Assembly: GCA_943787265.1 (NCBI GenBank)
Contig: CALSLT010000049.1
Coordinates: 1 to 53,330 of the forward strand
DNA length: 53,330 nt
Origin: an uncultured Planctomycetaceae bacterium
Lineage (GTDB): Bacteria; Planctomycetota; Planctomycetia; Planctomycetales; Planctomycetaceae
Direction of reading: 5' to 3'
In this document: positions 1-8,109 of the stretch, piece by piece
Numbering within the stretch: position 1 is the first letter of the stretch
Layout: every line of letters begins with the position of its first letter
Notes under the pieces: generated by a model
What the model was told of the DNA's origin: nothing
What the model saw: only the letters and a program-made list of their open reading frames with translations
The model's database searches: none
Position numbers and translations under genes: made by a program

Positions 1-1
1 G

Positions 2-325
2 ACATTGCATGAGGCTTCGGCTGTGCGAGTCCGATTCCGAACTCGGCGTCCATTGAATGTGGGAATCTTTGTGGTGACTCACACTGAATCCGGCGCGTTC
101 TCTGGAAACTTTCAGGCCTATATTCAACAGCGCATAACTCCCCCGGATGCTGACGGCTGGCGAGAGGCGACAGTTCCTCTCTCAACGTTCATCCCGATCC
201 AGGAGAGCTCACTTTCGTTTACTTCAGGCTGCGTTGCGTCGACACTCTTCGTCACGACTTATGCTGCTGATGTAGGTCTTGAGGTCGCCGAACTCGAAGT
301 ACTCTCAATCAGGTCCGACCAATAA
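2..325 (+). CDS. C-terminal fragment of an unrecognised protein
   Basis: The reading frame is open to the left edge, so this is the last 107 residues of a longer protein. The visible part alternates short hydrophobic strands (NVGIFVVT, STLFVTTY, VAELEVLS) and a Trp-containing segment (GWREATVPLST). That pattern is typical of a beta-sandwich, such as a carbohydrate-binding or FecR-associated module in planctomycete surface proteins. No catalytic motif is visible and I do not assign a function. It ends 70 bases before the acetyltransferase gene on the same strand. Confidence 0.55.
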   Translation, partial: TLHEASAVRVRFRTRRPLNVGIFVVTHTESGAFSGNFQAYIQQRITPPDADGWREATVPLSTFIPIQESSLSFTSGCVASTLFVTTYAADVGLEVAELEVLSIRSDQ

Positions 326-395
326 ATACCTCAATCACGCACGCAGGCAACTTGTGACGACACCGGTCGCTGGGACATCTACGGAAGACGCATTC

Positions 396-887
396 ATGTT
401 GAACATCCGCCATGCAACGGTCTCCGACGTCGATTCGATTACCGAGATCTACAACGAAGCGATTCTGACCACCACGGCCACCTTTGACATGGAACCCAAA
501 ACGCGAGAAAACCGGAAAGCATGGTTTGAGAGTCATGACGACCGGCATCCAATACTCGTCGCGGAGCTCGACGCAAAAGTGGTCGGCTGGTCATGTCTAA
601 GTGAGTGGAAACCCCGCGCAGCCTATGCAGACACGGCAGAGACGTCCTTCTACGTAAAGGCAGAACACCGCGGGAACGGCATCGGTCGTCAATTGAAGGA
701 AGCGATCATCGAGGAAGCTCGGCGGCTCAAATTTCATACGCTCATTGCCGGCGCCGCAGAAGGCAGCGACGCCAGCCTGCATTTGAACAAGAGTTTCGGG
801 TTCGAGGTTGTCGGGACGTTTAAACAGATCGGAAGAAAATTCGGCAAGGCCCTTGATGTCACATATCTCCAGAAATTTCTCGATTGA
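396..887 (+). CDS. GNAT family N-acetyltransferase (phosphinothricin acetyltransferase-like)
   Basis: A 163-residue cytoplasmic enzyme expected to move an acetyl group from acetyl-CoA to an amine. The start (MLNIRHATVSD) matches the usual beginning of the PAT-type GNAT family, so I chose the ATG at 396 over the longer upstream frame. The sequence shows IYNEAI near residue 20, the W.S.W/R-A-Y region (GWSCLSEWKPRAAY) and the acetyl-CoA pyrophosphate loop HRGNGIGRQL. The C-terminal LNKSFGFEVVGTF.QIGRKFG is also typical. Phosphinothricin need not be the natural substrate; relatives act on methionine sulfoximine or other small amines. It starts a same-strand run with two methyltransferases and a HAD hydrolase. 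Confidence 0.9.
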   Translation: MLNIRHATVSDVDSITEIYNEAILTTTATFDMEPKTRENRKAWFESHDDRHPILVAELDAKVVGWSCLSEWKPRAAYADTAETSFYVKAEHRGNGIGRQLKEAIIEEARRLKFHTLIAGAAEGSDASLHLNKSFGFEVVGTFKQIGRKFGKALDVTYLQKFLD

Positions 888-929
888 CGATTCGATGGCT
901 GATGGTTTGCTTCCAGTTGAGGTATCTCA

Positions 930-1610
930 ATGTTCGATGACGTGGGGCTGTTCTTTGACGCCCTTTCCGATGACTACACAAAGGCTATTGAACGCTGTTT
1001 CCCGCGTTATCGGGAAATGCTGTGGGCTCTGGTGGATTATCTTCCGGCGGATCGCTCGTTCGGCTCGGTGCTGGAACTCGGATGCGGGACCGGCAATCTC
1101 TCTGTGGCTATTCATGACGCATTTCCGAAGGCGTCTTTACGTGTCGTGGATCTGTCACAGAACTCGCTCGACCTCTGTCAAACGCGTCTTGAAACATGCG
1201 ATGGTTTTGTTTGCGAACAGAACGACTTCGGAACTGTTGAATACAGCAAAGGTTCATTTGATCTCGTCGTCTCAAGCATCGCGATTCATCACCTTGACTC
1301 TTCTGCGAAGCAATCTCTTTTCAAGCGAATCCACGATTGGTTGACCGAAGACGGAGTTCTTTGTTTTGCAGACCAATGTGCCGGCGCAAACGAAGAGTTA
1401 AATACTCGCCACATGGAGAACTGGAAGCAGCTCTCGATCAAAGCCGGTTCGTCCGAAACGGAGTGGGACATGTGGATGCAGCATCAGGCAGAATGCGACC
1501 ATCACGACACGCTGCCCGATCAACTTGACTGGTTGAGAGACGCCGGATTCACAACCATCGATTGTCCGTGGCGATTCCTGCTTTGGACAGTGATTCAGGC
1601 GAGCAAGTAA
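930..1610 (+). CDS. class I SAM-dependent methyltransferase
   Basis: A 226-residue Rossmann-fold methyltransferase. Motif I (VLELGCGTGNLS) lies near residue 48, the acidic ribose-binding strand (LRVVDLS) follows, and motif IV is FDLVVSSIAIHHL. The region after the core (MWMQHQAECDHHDTLPDQLDWLRDAGF) is the substrate side and resembles small-molecule methyltransferases of the Methyltransf_25/TehB type. The substrate cannot be read from sequence. The gene starts 42 bases after the acetyltransferase stop. Confidence 0.88.
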   Translation: MFDDVGLFFDALSDDYTKAIERCFPRYREMLWALVDYLPADRSFGSVLELGCGTGNLSVAIHDAFPKASLRVVDLSQNSLDLCQTRLETCDGFVCEQNDFGTVEYSKGSFDLVVSSIAIHHLDSSAKQSLFKRIHDWLTEDGVLCFADQCAGANEELNTRHMENWKQLSIKAGSSETEWDMWMQHQAECDHHDTLPDQLDWLRDAGFTTIDCPWRFLLWTVIQASK

Positions 1611-1660
1611 CCACTCGAAATTCGGCACACGAAATTGCACCTGTTACGAAAGGAATTCCT

Positions 1661-2383
1661 TTGCAACTTACCGACTTTGAAATATTGACGTTCGACTGCT
1701 ATGGCACACTGATCGATTGGGAAAGTGGCTTACTGGAGTCTCTCGAGCCGTTGACCACCCGACTGGATAAAGAGCTCAGTCGCAACGAGATTCTTGAGGC
1801 ATACGCACGACTTGAACCCATCCAACAGGCTCACACGCCAACGAAGCTTTACTCAGAGCTGATGGCGACCGTCTACAAACGAATGGCAGAACAGTGGGCG
1901 ATACCTGTTTCATGGGACGAATGTTTGAGATTCGGTGAGTCCCTGAAAAACTGGTCCGCCTTCCCCGATTCGGTTGAAGCGTTGGCCTACCTGAAGCAGC
2001 ACTTCAAACTGGCGATTCTCTCCAACGTCGACAACGAAAGCTTCGCCGCAAGCAACGCCACACTCAGCATTACCTTTGACGCCATATACACCGCACAGGA
2101 CATCGGCAGTTACAAGCCCGACGACAACAACTTCAACTACATGATCGATCGGCTTGCTGCGGCGGGAATCGCCAAATCTAAGATTCTGCATACCGCCCAA
2201 AGCCTGTTTCACGATCATGCGCCAGCCAATCGGCACGGTCTGAATTCCTGCTGGATCGACCGCCAACACATTCAAGACGGGTCCGGAGCAACGCCGCCGC
2301 CGGCTGATATGCCGCACTATGACTTTCGATTCTGCAGCATGGCCGAATTGGCCGAAGCCCACAGAAAGCAACTGGCAGAATGA
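1661..2383 (+). CDS. haloacid dehalogenase type II-like HAD hydrolase
   Basis: A 240-residue HAD-superfamily hydrolase. Motif I is FDCYGTLIDW, with the nucleophile Asp and the Tyr-Gly-Thr-Leu seen in type II 2-haloacid dehalogenases. Motif II is LAILSNVDNESF and motif III/IV is AQDIGSYKPDDNNF, with the conserved Lys-Pro-Asp. I place the start at the TTG at 1661 because AAGGA stands six to seven bases upstream and the protein begins just before motif I; the frame is open further upstream. Its stop overlaps the next gene's ATG (ATGA), so the two are translationally coupled. True dehalogenase activity is unproven; a phosphatase is equally possible. Confidence 0.85.
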   Translation: MQLTDFEILTFDCYGTLIDWESGLLESLEPLTTRLDKELSRNEILEAYARLEPIQQAHTPTKLYSELMATVYKRMAEQWAIPVSWDECLRFGESLKNWSAFPDSVEALAYLKQHFKLAILSNVDNESFAASNATLSITFDAIYTAQDIGSYKPDDNNFNYMIDRLAAAGIAKSKILHTAQSLFHDHAPANRHGLNSCWIDRQHIQDGSGATPPPADMPHYDFRFCSMAELAEAHRKQLAE

Positions 2384-3132
2384 GTCAGGAATCGTACACG
2401 CCAGGGCATACCGAAAACGCGACGGACTTCATGTTGCAGCGCAGCTTTGAGTCACACGGTCGTTTCTTCGCGTCTCACCTTGAGGAGTCACATGCTGTGC
2501 TGGATGTTGGCTGCGGCCCTGGATCAATCTCTCTGGGAATCGCAGAAGCGGTACCCGCCGGTCGCGTCCAAGGAATCGACTTTGGTGAGTCACAAATAGA
2601 AGTTGCCAGAAGAAATGCCAAACACGCAGGCATCAATAATGTCGAGTTCACGCAAGCATCCTGCTACGAATTGCCTTTCGAAAGCAACTCGTTCGACCGC
2701 GTCTTCTGCCACGCGCTGATGGAACATCTCTCAGAACCGGTTGATGCGTTGAACGAATTTTCCCGCGTCCTGCGGCCCGGAGGGATCGTCGGCGTCTGCA
2801 GTCCCGACTTTGATGGGACGTTACTGGCTCCTTCATCACCTGACGTCACAAACGCAATCAACAAATACGCGACACTACAGAAATCCAATGGCGGCAATCT
2901 CCGAATCGGAAAGAAGCTTGGCGACTACCTGATCGCCGCAGGCTTTTGCGACGTCTCACTGAGTGCGCGATACGAATGCTATCCGTCGGTCGACTTCATC
3001 AGTGAATACCTGGCCAAACAGCTGGACCTGGCCCGGATGCCTGAACATGCAACGAGCATTCGAAAATGGAGCAACTCGCCAGCGAGCATGTTCGCACAAT
3101 GCTGGGTATCCGCCACTGGTATGAAATCCTGA
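2380..3132 (+). CDS. class I SAM-dependent methyltransferase
   Basis: A 250-residue methyltransferase with a UbiE/Methyltransf_11-like core. It shows VLDVGCGPGSISLGIA (motif I), VQGIDFGESQIEVARR (motif II), SFDRVFCHALMEHL (motif IV) and EFSRVLRPGGIVGVCSPD (post-core loop). It starts inside the stop of the HAD gene (ATGA overlap). The substrate is unknown. It resembles the methyltransferase at 930 only in the shared fold. Confidence 0.88.
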   Translation: MSQESYTPGHTENATDFMLQRSFESHGRFFASHLEESHAVLDVGCGPGSISLGIAEAVPAGRVQGIDFGESQIEVARRNAKHAGINNVEFTQASCYELPFESNSFDRVFCHALMEHLSEPVDALNEFSRVLRPGGIVGVCSPDFDGTLLAPSSPDVTNAINKYATLQKSNGGNLRIGKKLGDYLIAAGFCDVSLSARYECYPSVDFISEYLAKQLDLARMPEHATSIRKWSNSPASMFAQCWVSATGMKS

Positions 3133-3439
3133 CTGTCGAATGTCAAATCGATCGACTGCAGCCGCGGGCGAATCTCCGAAACCAGAGAAACAACGCAAAT
3201 TGGCCGAGTGAAGCTGACCGAACAAGCAGGCAATCGTTTGACCGACCAATCAATCCATCGCGCCAGCGTGTGTGAATAGAGGACGACTCCCGACCAAGCC
3301 GAAGCACCGCAACATTGGGAGTCTGTCGTAGATTGTCTCTCGCCAACGATTTCGAAACTTTTTGTGTAACAGGAAGTCAAGTTCATGGAGAACTAAGAAG
3401 AAGCGTTCTTGACATCTGTCTTGGCAAAGGAGAATTCTT
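3133..3439. other. gene-poor spacer
   Basis: About 300 bases between the methyltransferase and a possible small lipoprotein. I see no gene, tRNA, repeat or clear terminator here. The AAAGGAG near its right end probably serves the small reading frame at 3440. Confidence 0.4.
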
Positions 3440-3676
3440 GTGAATAAGACTCGATTGTCAGCCCTTCTTCTACTCGTAACCGCAAGCTGTCAGCCATCTC
3501 GCCCGGTTGCGGACGATGAGCCGAACGAACGAGATCCACGGGCTCAGTTTGAGAGAAAGATCGTAACCGATTGCAGATTTCTATCGGGCAATCAAAACGT
3601 CAGGGATACCGCAGGCGCTGGCAAGACTTCCCAACGCACGACGATGATCTACACAGATCTTATTGCAGCAACGTGA
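3440..3676 (+). CDS. small secreted or lipoprotein-like hypothetical protein
   Basis: A 78-residue frame opened by GTG with a strong AAAGGAG about eight bases upstream. The N terminus is a good export signal (KTRLSALLLLVTASCQPS), with a Cys that could be a lipobox cysteine, although the residue three before it is Thr instead of Leu. The remaining 55 residues are polar with no recognised domain. The good ribosome site and signal argue that it is translated. The short, featureless body could also mean a decayed remnant. Confidence 0.4.
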   Translation: MNKTRLSALLLLVTASCQPSRPVADDEPNERDPRAQFERKIVTDCRFLSGNQNVRDTAGAGKTSQRTTMIYTDLIAAT

Positions 3677-3719
3677 AGCTTTCGATTCCGGAAAACCACA
3701 CTGCCGGAGATTCATCCCT

Positions 3720-4472
3720 ATGAACAAGAACAACTTCCGAATCGCTGCTGCTCAATCAACTTCCATCGCGGGTGACATTGGTGAGAACGTGCGACGACAC
3801 GTGGCCTTTGTTCGAAAGGCCAGTGAGCATCACGCAAATGTGGTGGTGTTTCCGGAATTGTCTCTGACCGGCTACGAACCCACGCTCGCAATGAAAACCG
3901 CGATCCATGCGGATGACAGTGTTCTACTGCCGTTGCAGAACGTCAGAAACGAACTTGGCATCATGGTGATTGCCGGATGTCCGATTCGCTCAACAGTTGG
4001 AAAACCATTTCTCGGCGCGTTCATACTCCGGCCGGAGCAGCCGATTGCTGTGTATCGAAAACGCTTCGTACATCCGGGGGAAGCGGAATACTTTCAGGCG
4101 TCCGACGACGTCGTGACGTGCTCGTTTTGCGGTGCGAAAGTCGGCATTGCCATCTGTGCGGATATCAACAATCCGCTGCATCCGGAAGATACGAGCAAGC
4201 TCGGCGCCGACATCTATGCCGCAGGAGTTGCGATCACGCCGAACGGAATTGGCGACGCCGAATCTAATCTTTCGGCCATCGCTCATCGTCATGAAATGCT
4301 GGCGGTCATGGCAAACTACGCGTCGTCCACGGGCGACTATCCGATTGCTGGTCGAAGCGCGATCTGGAACGAACAGGGCCAGGTCGTCGCACAGGCTGAC
4401 GGCACTGGTGAATGCCTTGTCATCGCTGAAGCGACACCTGACGGCTGGCGTGGCGATGTCGTGCGTGTTTGA
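3720..4472 (+). CDS. carbon-nitrogen hydrolase (nitrilase superfamily)
   Basis: A 250-residue cytoplasmic amidase/nitrilase-fold enzyme. The catalytic triad is visible: Glu46 in VVVFPELSLTGY, Lys114 in AVYRKRF, and Cys146 in VGIAICADIN. Chain length and the FPELSLTGYEP box fit the omega-amidase/N-carbamoyl amidohydrolase-like branches, but the substrate is not readable. The ATG at 3720 gives the normal family N terminus (FRIAAAQSTS). It is followed 58 bases later by an EamA permease on the same strand, which could supply or remove its substrate or product. Confidence 0.9.
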   Translation: MNKNNFRIAAAQSTSIAGDIGENVRRHVAFVRKASEHHANVVVFPELSLTGYEPTLAMKTAIHADDSVLLPLQNVRNELGIMVIAGCPIRSTVGKPFLGAFILRPEQPIAVYRKRFVHPGEAEYFQASDDVVTCSFCGAKVGIAICADINNPLHPEDTSKLGADIYAAGVAITPNGIGDAESNLSAIAHRHEMLAVMANYASSTGDYPIAGRSAIWNEQGQVVAQADGTGECLVIAEATPDGWRGDVVRV

Positions 4473-4530
4473 TGAATGTTAAATATCCTCGTCCTATGCA
4501 AAACGTCGCTGCGAAAGAGGAAACGCCGTT

Positions 4531-5541
4531 GTGAAACAAGACGAGCAACAGCCATCAGCGACCGATTGCAACAGACATCGTCCCAGCGGCCGTTGGCAGC
4601 TCGGCTTTGCGCTGGCCGTAATCACTGCGTGCTTATGGAGCACGGCCCCAATCGCCGTAAGTCTCCTGCTGGATCGGATCGATGCCCCGACGACAACCTT
4701 CTATCGCTTTGCGTCGGTCAGCTTCATTCTGGCGACGATTCTTGCGTGCAGAGGACGCCTTCCGCCGATGCGGCAACTAATGAGTGGCTCTGGAGTTTGG
4801 CTGATCGCAATCGCCGGAATCGGACTGACTGGCAACTTCGCGATCTACCAGTACGCGCTCAACTACATCCCCCCCGGCGCGGCCCAGCTTGTCATGCAGA
4901 TCGCGCCGTTCATGGTACTTCTCGGAAGCGTGGTCCTGTATCGGGAACACCTTTCCTCGACTCAACTCGCCGGTCTTGCGGTGCTAATCGTCGGTCTCCT
5001 GCTCTTCTTTAACAGACGACTTAGCGAGTTCTCTGGAAATCCGTCGGACTATGCGACCGGCGCAATGTTGATCATGCTGGCGGCTGTATGTTGGTCGTCC
5101 TGCGTGCTCGCGCAGAAACAACTGCTTACAACCTGCGCCGCGCCATCTCTGATGCTGGTGCTGTACGTGATTGGTGCCGTACTCATGCTGCCACTCTCGA
5201 CGCTGTCACAAATCCAGGGCCTCAGCACTGAGCAGTACATCGTGCTGGGATACTGCGTTGCCAACATGCTGATCAGCTACACGTGTTTCGCCGAAGCTCT
5301 TCAACACTGGGAGTCATCTCGAGTCAGCACGGTCGTCTGCACAAGTCCGCTTCTCACTCTGGCATGGTCCTACGTCGCGGCATCCGTCTGGCCCGGTCGA
5401 ATCATGCCTGACCAGATCAACGCAATTGGACTGCTCGGGGCAGGCGTCGTCGTCACGGGTTCGATGCTGTGTTCATTCGGGGGCCGCCAACTGAAGGACA
5501 TTGCCATCGAAAAACCGCATGAAGCAGTCCTCGATTGTTAG
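4531..5541 (+). CDS. EamA/DMT-family transporter
   Basis: A 336-residue inner-membrane protein with about ten hydrophobic helices and two EamA repeats, the first from about residue 25 and the second from about residue 175 (YATGAMLIMLAAVCWSSCVLAQK). Family hallmarks include the early ACLWSTAPIAVSLLL helix and the YQYALNYIPPGAAQLVMQIAPFMVLLGSVVLYREHL segment. Members export or import small metabolites such as amino acids. The GTG start is preceded by GAGG. The C-terminal tail is cytoplasmic and polar. Confidence 0.88.
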   Translation: MKQDEQQPSATDCNRHRPSGRWQLGFALAVITACLWSTAPIAVSLLLDRIDAPTTTFYRFASVSFILATILACRGRLPPMRQLMSGSGVWLIAIAGIGLTGNFAIYQYALNYIPPGAAQLVMQIAPFMVLLGSVVLYREHLSSTQLAGLAVLIVGLLLFFNRRLSEFSGNPSDYATGAMLIMLAAVCWSSCVLAQKQLLTTCAAPSLMLVLYVIGAVLMLPLSTLSQIQGLSTEQYIVLGYCVANMLISYTCFAEALQHWESSRVSTVVCTSPLLTLAWSYVAASVWPGRIMPDQINAIGLLGAGVVVTGSMLCSFGGRQLKDIAIEKPHEAVLDC

Positions 5542-5551
5542 CAGACACCAA

Positions 5552-6274
5552 TTACGGTTGTGTGGTCACAGCTTGCCCTGCGTCCTTGAGGCCCTGTCGA
5601 TACGCAGCGAGCATCACCTGCGTCAACAATTCCGAGTTTCGCTTTTGCTCTGATGTGGCGTTTGTAGACGCTATTTGTTTCTGCCAGTGTTCGTAGATTT
5701 GGGCACTCAGTAGAATGCGTACTTCTTTGCCGTCCACCTTGATGAGTATCTGCTTTTTCGGACTGACGAATTTTCCATCGATCTGTTTTCGGTATCCAGC
5801 GAGGTAGAGAGGCGTTCCCCTCGGTGCTTTGAACTCTTTGGGAAACTCCTTGCCAGATAGGTCGTAGCAGACACGCATCGAGACTTCATTCTTCATTTCG
5901 TAGATCGCCAGAATGGTCTTTCCCTTATTGGGTCCGGCCGTGCTTTTAATGGTCATTCGCTTCGGAGTGGTGGTGGTGTCTAACGTGAACGTGCCTTTGT
6001 CCGAGTGATCTTCTCCCTCGACAGTGACTTCGTAATTCATCCCTTTAATTGACAGCGTCGTCGCTTTGAGAGCTGGTGGTGGCAGGTAAGCGCCGCCAAT
6101 GATTGCCGCAATGGGCTTCCACACTCCCTGCTGCCTGTCTGCATCGGCCATCGTCTTGTCAGTTGTGGCAGTATCGGACGAAGACGTTAACGGTCCACTC
6201 GGTGCGACGGGTGGTTCGGCTCGGGCAGCGGTAAGCAGGGATAACGTGAAAACGGGCATGAAATATATCTTCAT
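5552..6274 (-). CDS. secreted TIGR03067-domain protein
   Basis: A 240-residue protein with an N-terminal signal peptide (MKIYFMPVFTLSLLTAARAE). A linker is followed by a TIGR03067-type domain: DRQQGVWKPIAAIIGG near residue 46, TLSIKGMNYEV, and MTIKSTAGPNKGKTILAIYEM through LYLAGYRKQ. This domain is common in planctomycetes, often in several exported paralogues, and its function is unknown. The last 60 residues (EVRILLSAQIYEHWQ) form an extra amphipathic tail. The gene converges on the EamA gene with an 11-base gap. Confidence 0.85.
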   Translation of the reverse strand: MKIYFMPVFTLSLLTAARAEPPVAPSGPLTSSSDTATTDKTMADADRQQGVWKPIAAIIGGAYLPPPALKATTLSIKGMNYEVTVEGEDHSDKGTFTLDTTTTPKRMTIKSTAGPNKGKTILAIYEMKNEVSMRVCYDLSGKEFPKEFKAPRGTPLYLAGYRKQIDGKFVSPKKQILIKVDGKEVRILLSAQIYEHWQKQIASTNATSEQKRNSELLTQVMLAAYRQGLKDAGQAVTTQP

Positions 6275-6307
6275 CGTTTTCCTTCTCTATATGGGGCGAC
6301 GTCGACC

Positions 6308-7555
6308 TTACTCTCGACTCAGCCAGCTTCCAAGCTTGTCGAAGCCATTCTTCACGGCTCGACCACTGAGCAATTCTTCGGTCCAGGTCCCTTTGCTATC
6401 GCTGAAGTTGGTCCAGACAGCTTCTACGTAAGGCGCTGAGGTCTCTTTCAGTGTTACAAACAATCCGTCCTGTCTAATCGTAGTCAGAGACTCGCTGTAG
6501 TGATCGATGAACGGCCGAGAAACGAGTCCCCCAACAACTTGTGCGCCAGTGAATGTCCCCTTCCCGACGGTCTTAACTCGATTGAGCGTCCCCATCGTAA
6601 CGGCTCCCGAGACTCCCAGCAGCGACACGTTTTCATCAGTCGCCACAGACTTCATCTCATCCCAGTACTTCTTCAACTCGGCTTCCGGAAGGATGGAGCG
6701 GATGTCGGCAGAGGCGAGTTCCTGTCGTGTCGCATCGAGAGATTCCTTTAGTTGATCGACCGATAGCGGCGGAGTGTCGAACATAGACGCAGCGTTTCCG
6801 GATGCGTTCTTCACTGCAGAAAGGACATCGTCAACATTGTGAATCGTCGCGTCGTCGTCGATGAGCCCCTGCTTTTGCAGTTCGACCGCCAGCTCCTGAA
6901 CGCAACTCCCCGCTCCGTAGGCCAGGTCACTGACGATCGCCATCATCCAGACGGGCGAGGTGTGCAGAGTCGCGAGTCCGGCCAGATCGACGAAGTTGCC
7001 GACCGCCTTACGGGCCATCAGATCTTCCTGTTCGTTTTCAGTATCGCTCCCGCCGTTATTCCCGGCCTCGTTGGCTTTCTTCACGCCGCCGATTTCACGA
7101 GTCAGCATACCAAGCGAGTTCCGCACAACGATCTCGTAAGTCTTCGAACTCTGGAACGCCTGGGGAACGAGAAAGCCAGTTGCCTCAGTCGCCGCGCCAG
7201 CAGCCAGACCAACAGAACTACGAACGACGCGTTCCGGAAGTGTTGCCGTGTAGAGCAAGTACCGACTGAGCGAACTCGATCGATCTGCATCGTCAAGAGA
7301 TTCACCAGCGTCCAGCCACACGCCGCCGCATTGATTGCAGACATCCAAGGCCGCGTCACCGAGCTGAACGGTCTTCATTACGTTGCCATCAGCAGGACAC
7401 CGAAGCTGCTCCTGTTCCGGTGACTCGGTCGCCAGATCCAGAGCTTCGGTATGGATGTCCGCGGATGAAACGAACCAACCAAAACACTTCGGGCATTGCA
7501 AAGACGTACCGGATTTCGATGTCGTGAGCTCAACTTCGCAGCGAGGGCATGTCAT
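6308..7555 (-). CDS. zinc-ribbon (zf-TFIIB-like) protein of unknown function
   Basis: A 415-residue protein with two N-terminal zinc-binding motifs. The first is CPRCE with CPKCFGW within residues 3-27. The second is the zf-TFIIB-like LRCPADGNVM with VCNQCGGVWLDAGE near residues 50-85. The rest is mostly helical with short hydrophobic patches (RSSVGLAAGAATEATGFLVPQAF, LAGLATLHTSPVWMMAIVSDLAYGAG) and no clear catalytic motif. It may be a peripheral membrane or scaffold protein. It is 33 bases upstream of the TIGR03067 gene on the same strand, so the two may be co-transcribed. Confidence 0.75.
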   Translation of the reverse strand: MTCPRCEVELTTSKSGTSLQCPKCFGWFVSSADIHTEALDLATESPEQEQLRCPADGNVMKTVQLGDAALDVCNQCGGVWLDAGESLDDADRSSSLSRYLLYTATLPERVVRSSVGLAAGAATEATGFLVPQAFQSSKTYEIVVRNSLGMLTREIGGVKKANEAGNNGGSDTENEQEDLMARKAVGNFVDLAGLATLHTSPVWMMAIVSDLAYGAGSCVQELAVELQKQGLIDDDATIHNVDDVLSAVKNASGNAASMFDTPPLSVDQLKESLDATRQELASADIRSILPEAELKKYWDEMKSVATDENVSLLGVSGAVTMGTLNRVKTVGKGTFTGAQVVGGLVSRPFIDHYSESLTTIRQDGLFVTLKETSAPYVEAVWTNFSDSKGTWTEELLSGRAVKNGFDKLGSWLSRE

Positions 7556-8109
7556 GACAAGTGATTCCAGACCTCAGTGAATTGACGAACGCAGTTAGTT
7601 TAGCGCAGAGCAGTTTCGTGGTTAAGCAACGTCGCTGTCCACAATCAGACCACCGCTTTTCTGGATGACGTGGTCACAATGCGATTTTCCGTCTCGTCAA
7701 ACAAGTCACCCGATTTCCAACGCAAGTCTGCCAATCCCCAGCCGCCAAAGTCGTTGGCACAATCTTTGGTCTGCTAAGACATGGCGACCGAAGTGAATCG
7801 ACAAAACAAAGTCAAACTAAGTGATCCGAGCGACACAAAGTTCCACGAACCAGCTGCAAGAATGGATAAAACCGGGGCTGACGATAGACGAAAACAATCC
7901 TCCACGTGTGGCAACGCACAATGCAACGTATTGGAATCCGACCACGACAGGTAAAATTTCATCTTCGGATTCAGACCGTCACCGTTGGCAGAAATGTCTC
8001 GTCGGACGACTTCTAATGCTCCGCCATGCCCGCCGCAGACAGCAAAACTTGGCACACAAACAGCCGCCTATACCTCAACAATACAACGTGACTTTCAGGA
8101 CTCAGAACA
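7556..8109. other. intergenic region between divergent genes
   Basis: About 550 bases lie between the starts of the zinc-ribbon gene (left) and the serine hydrolase gene (right). The stretch must hold both promoters. I see no convincing coding frame, RNA gene or strong hairpin. Short open frames here lack ribosome sites and recognisable sequence. Confidence 0.5.
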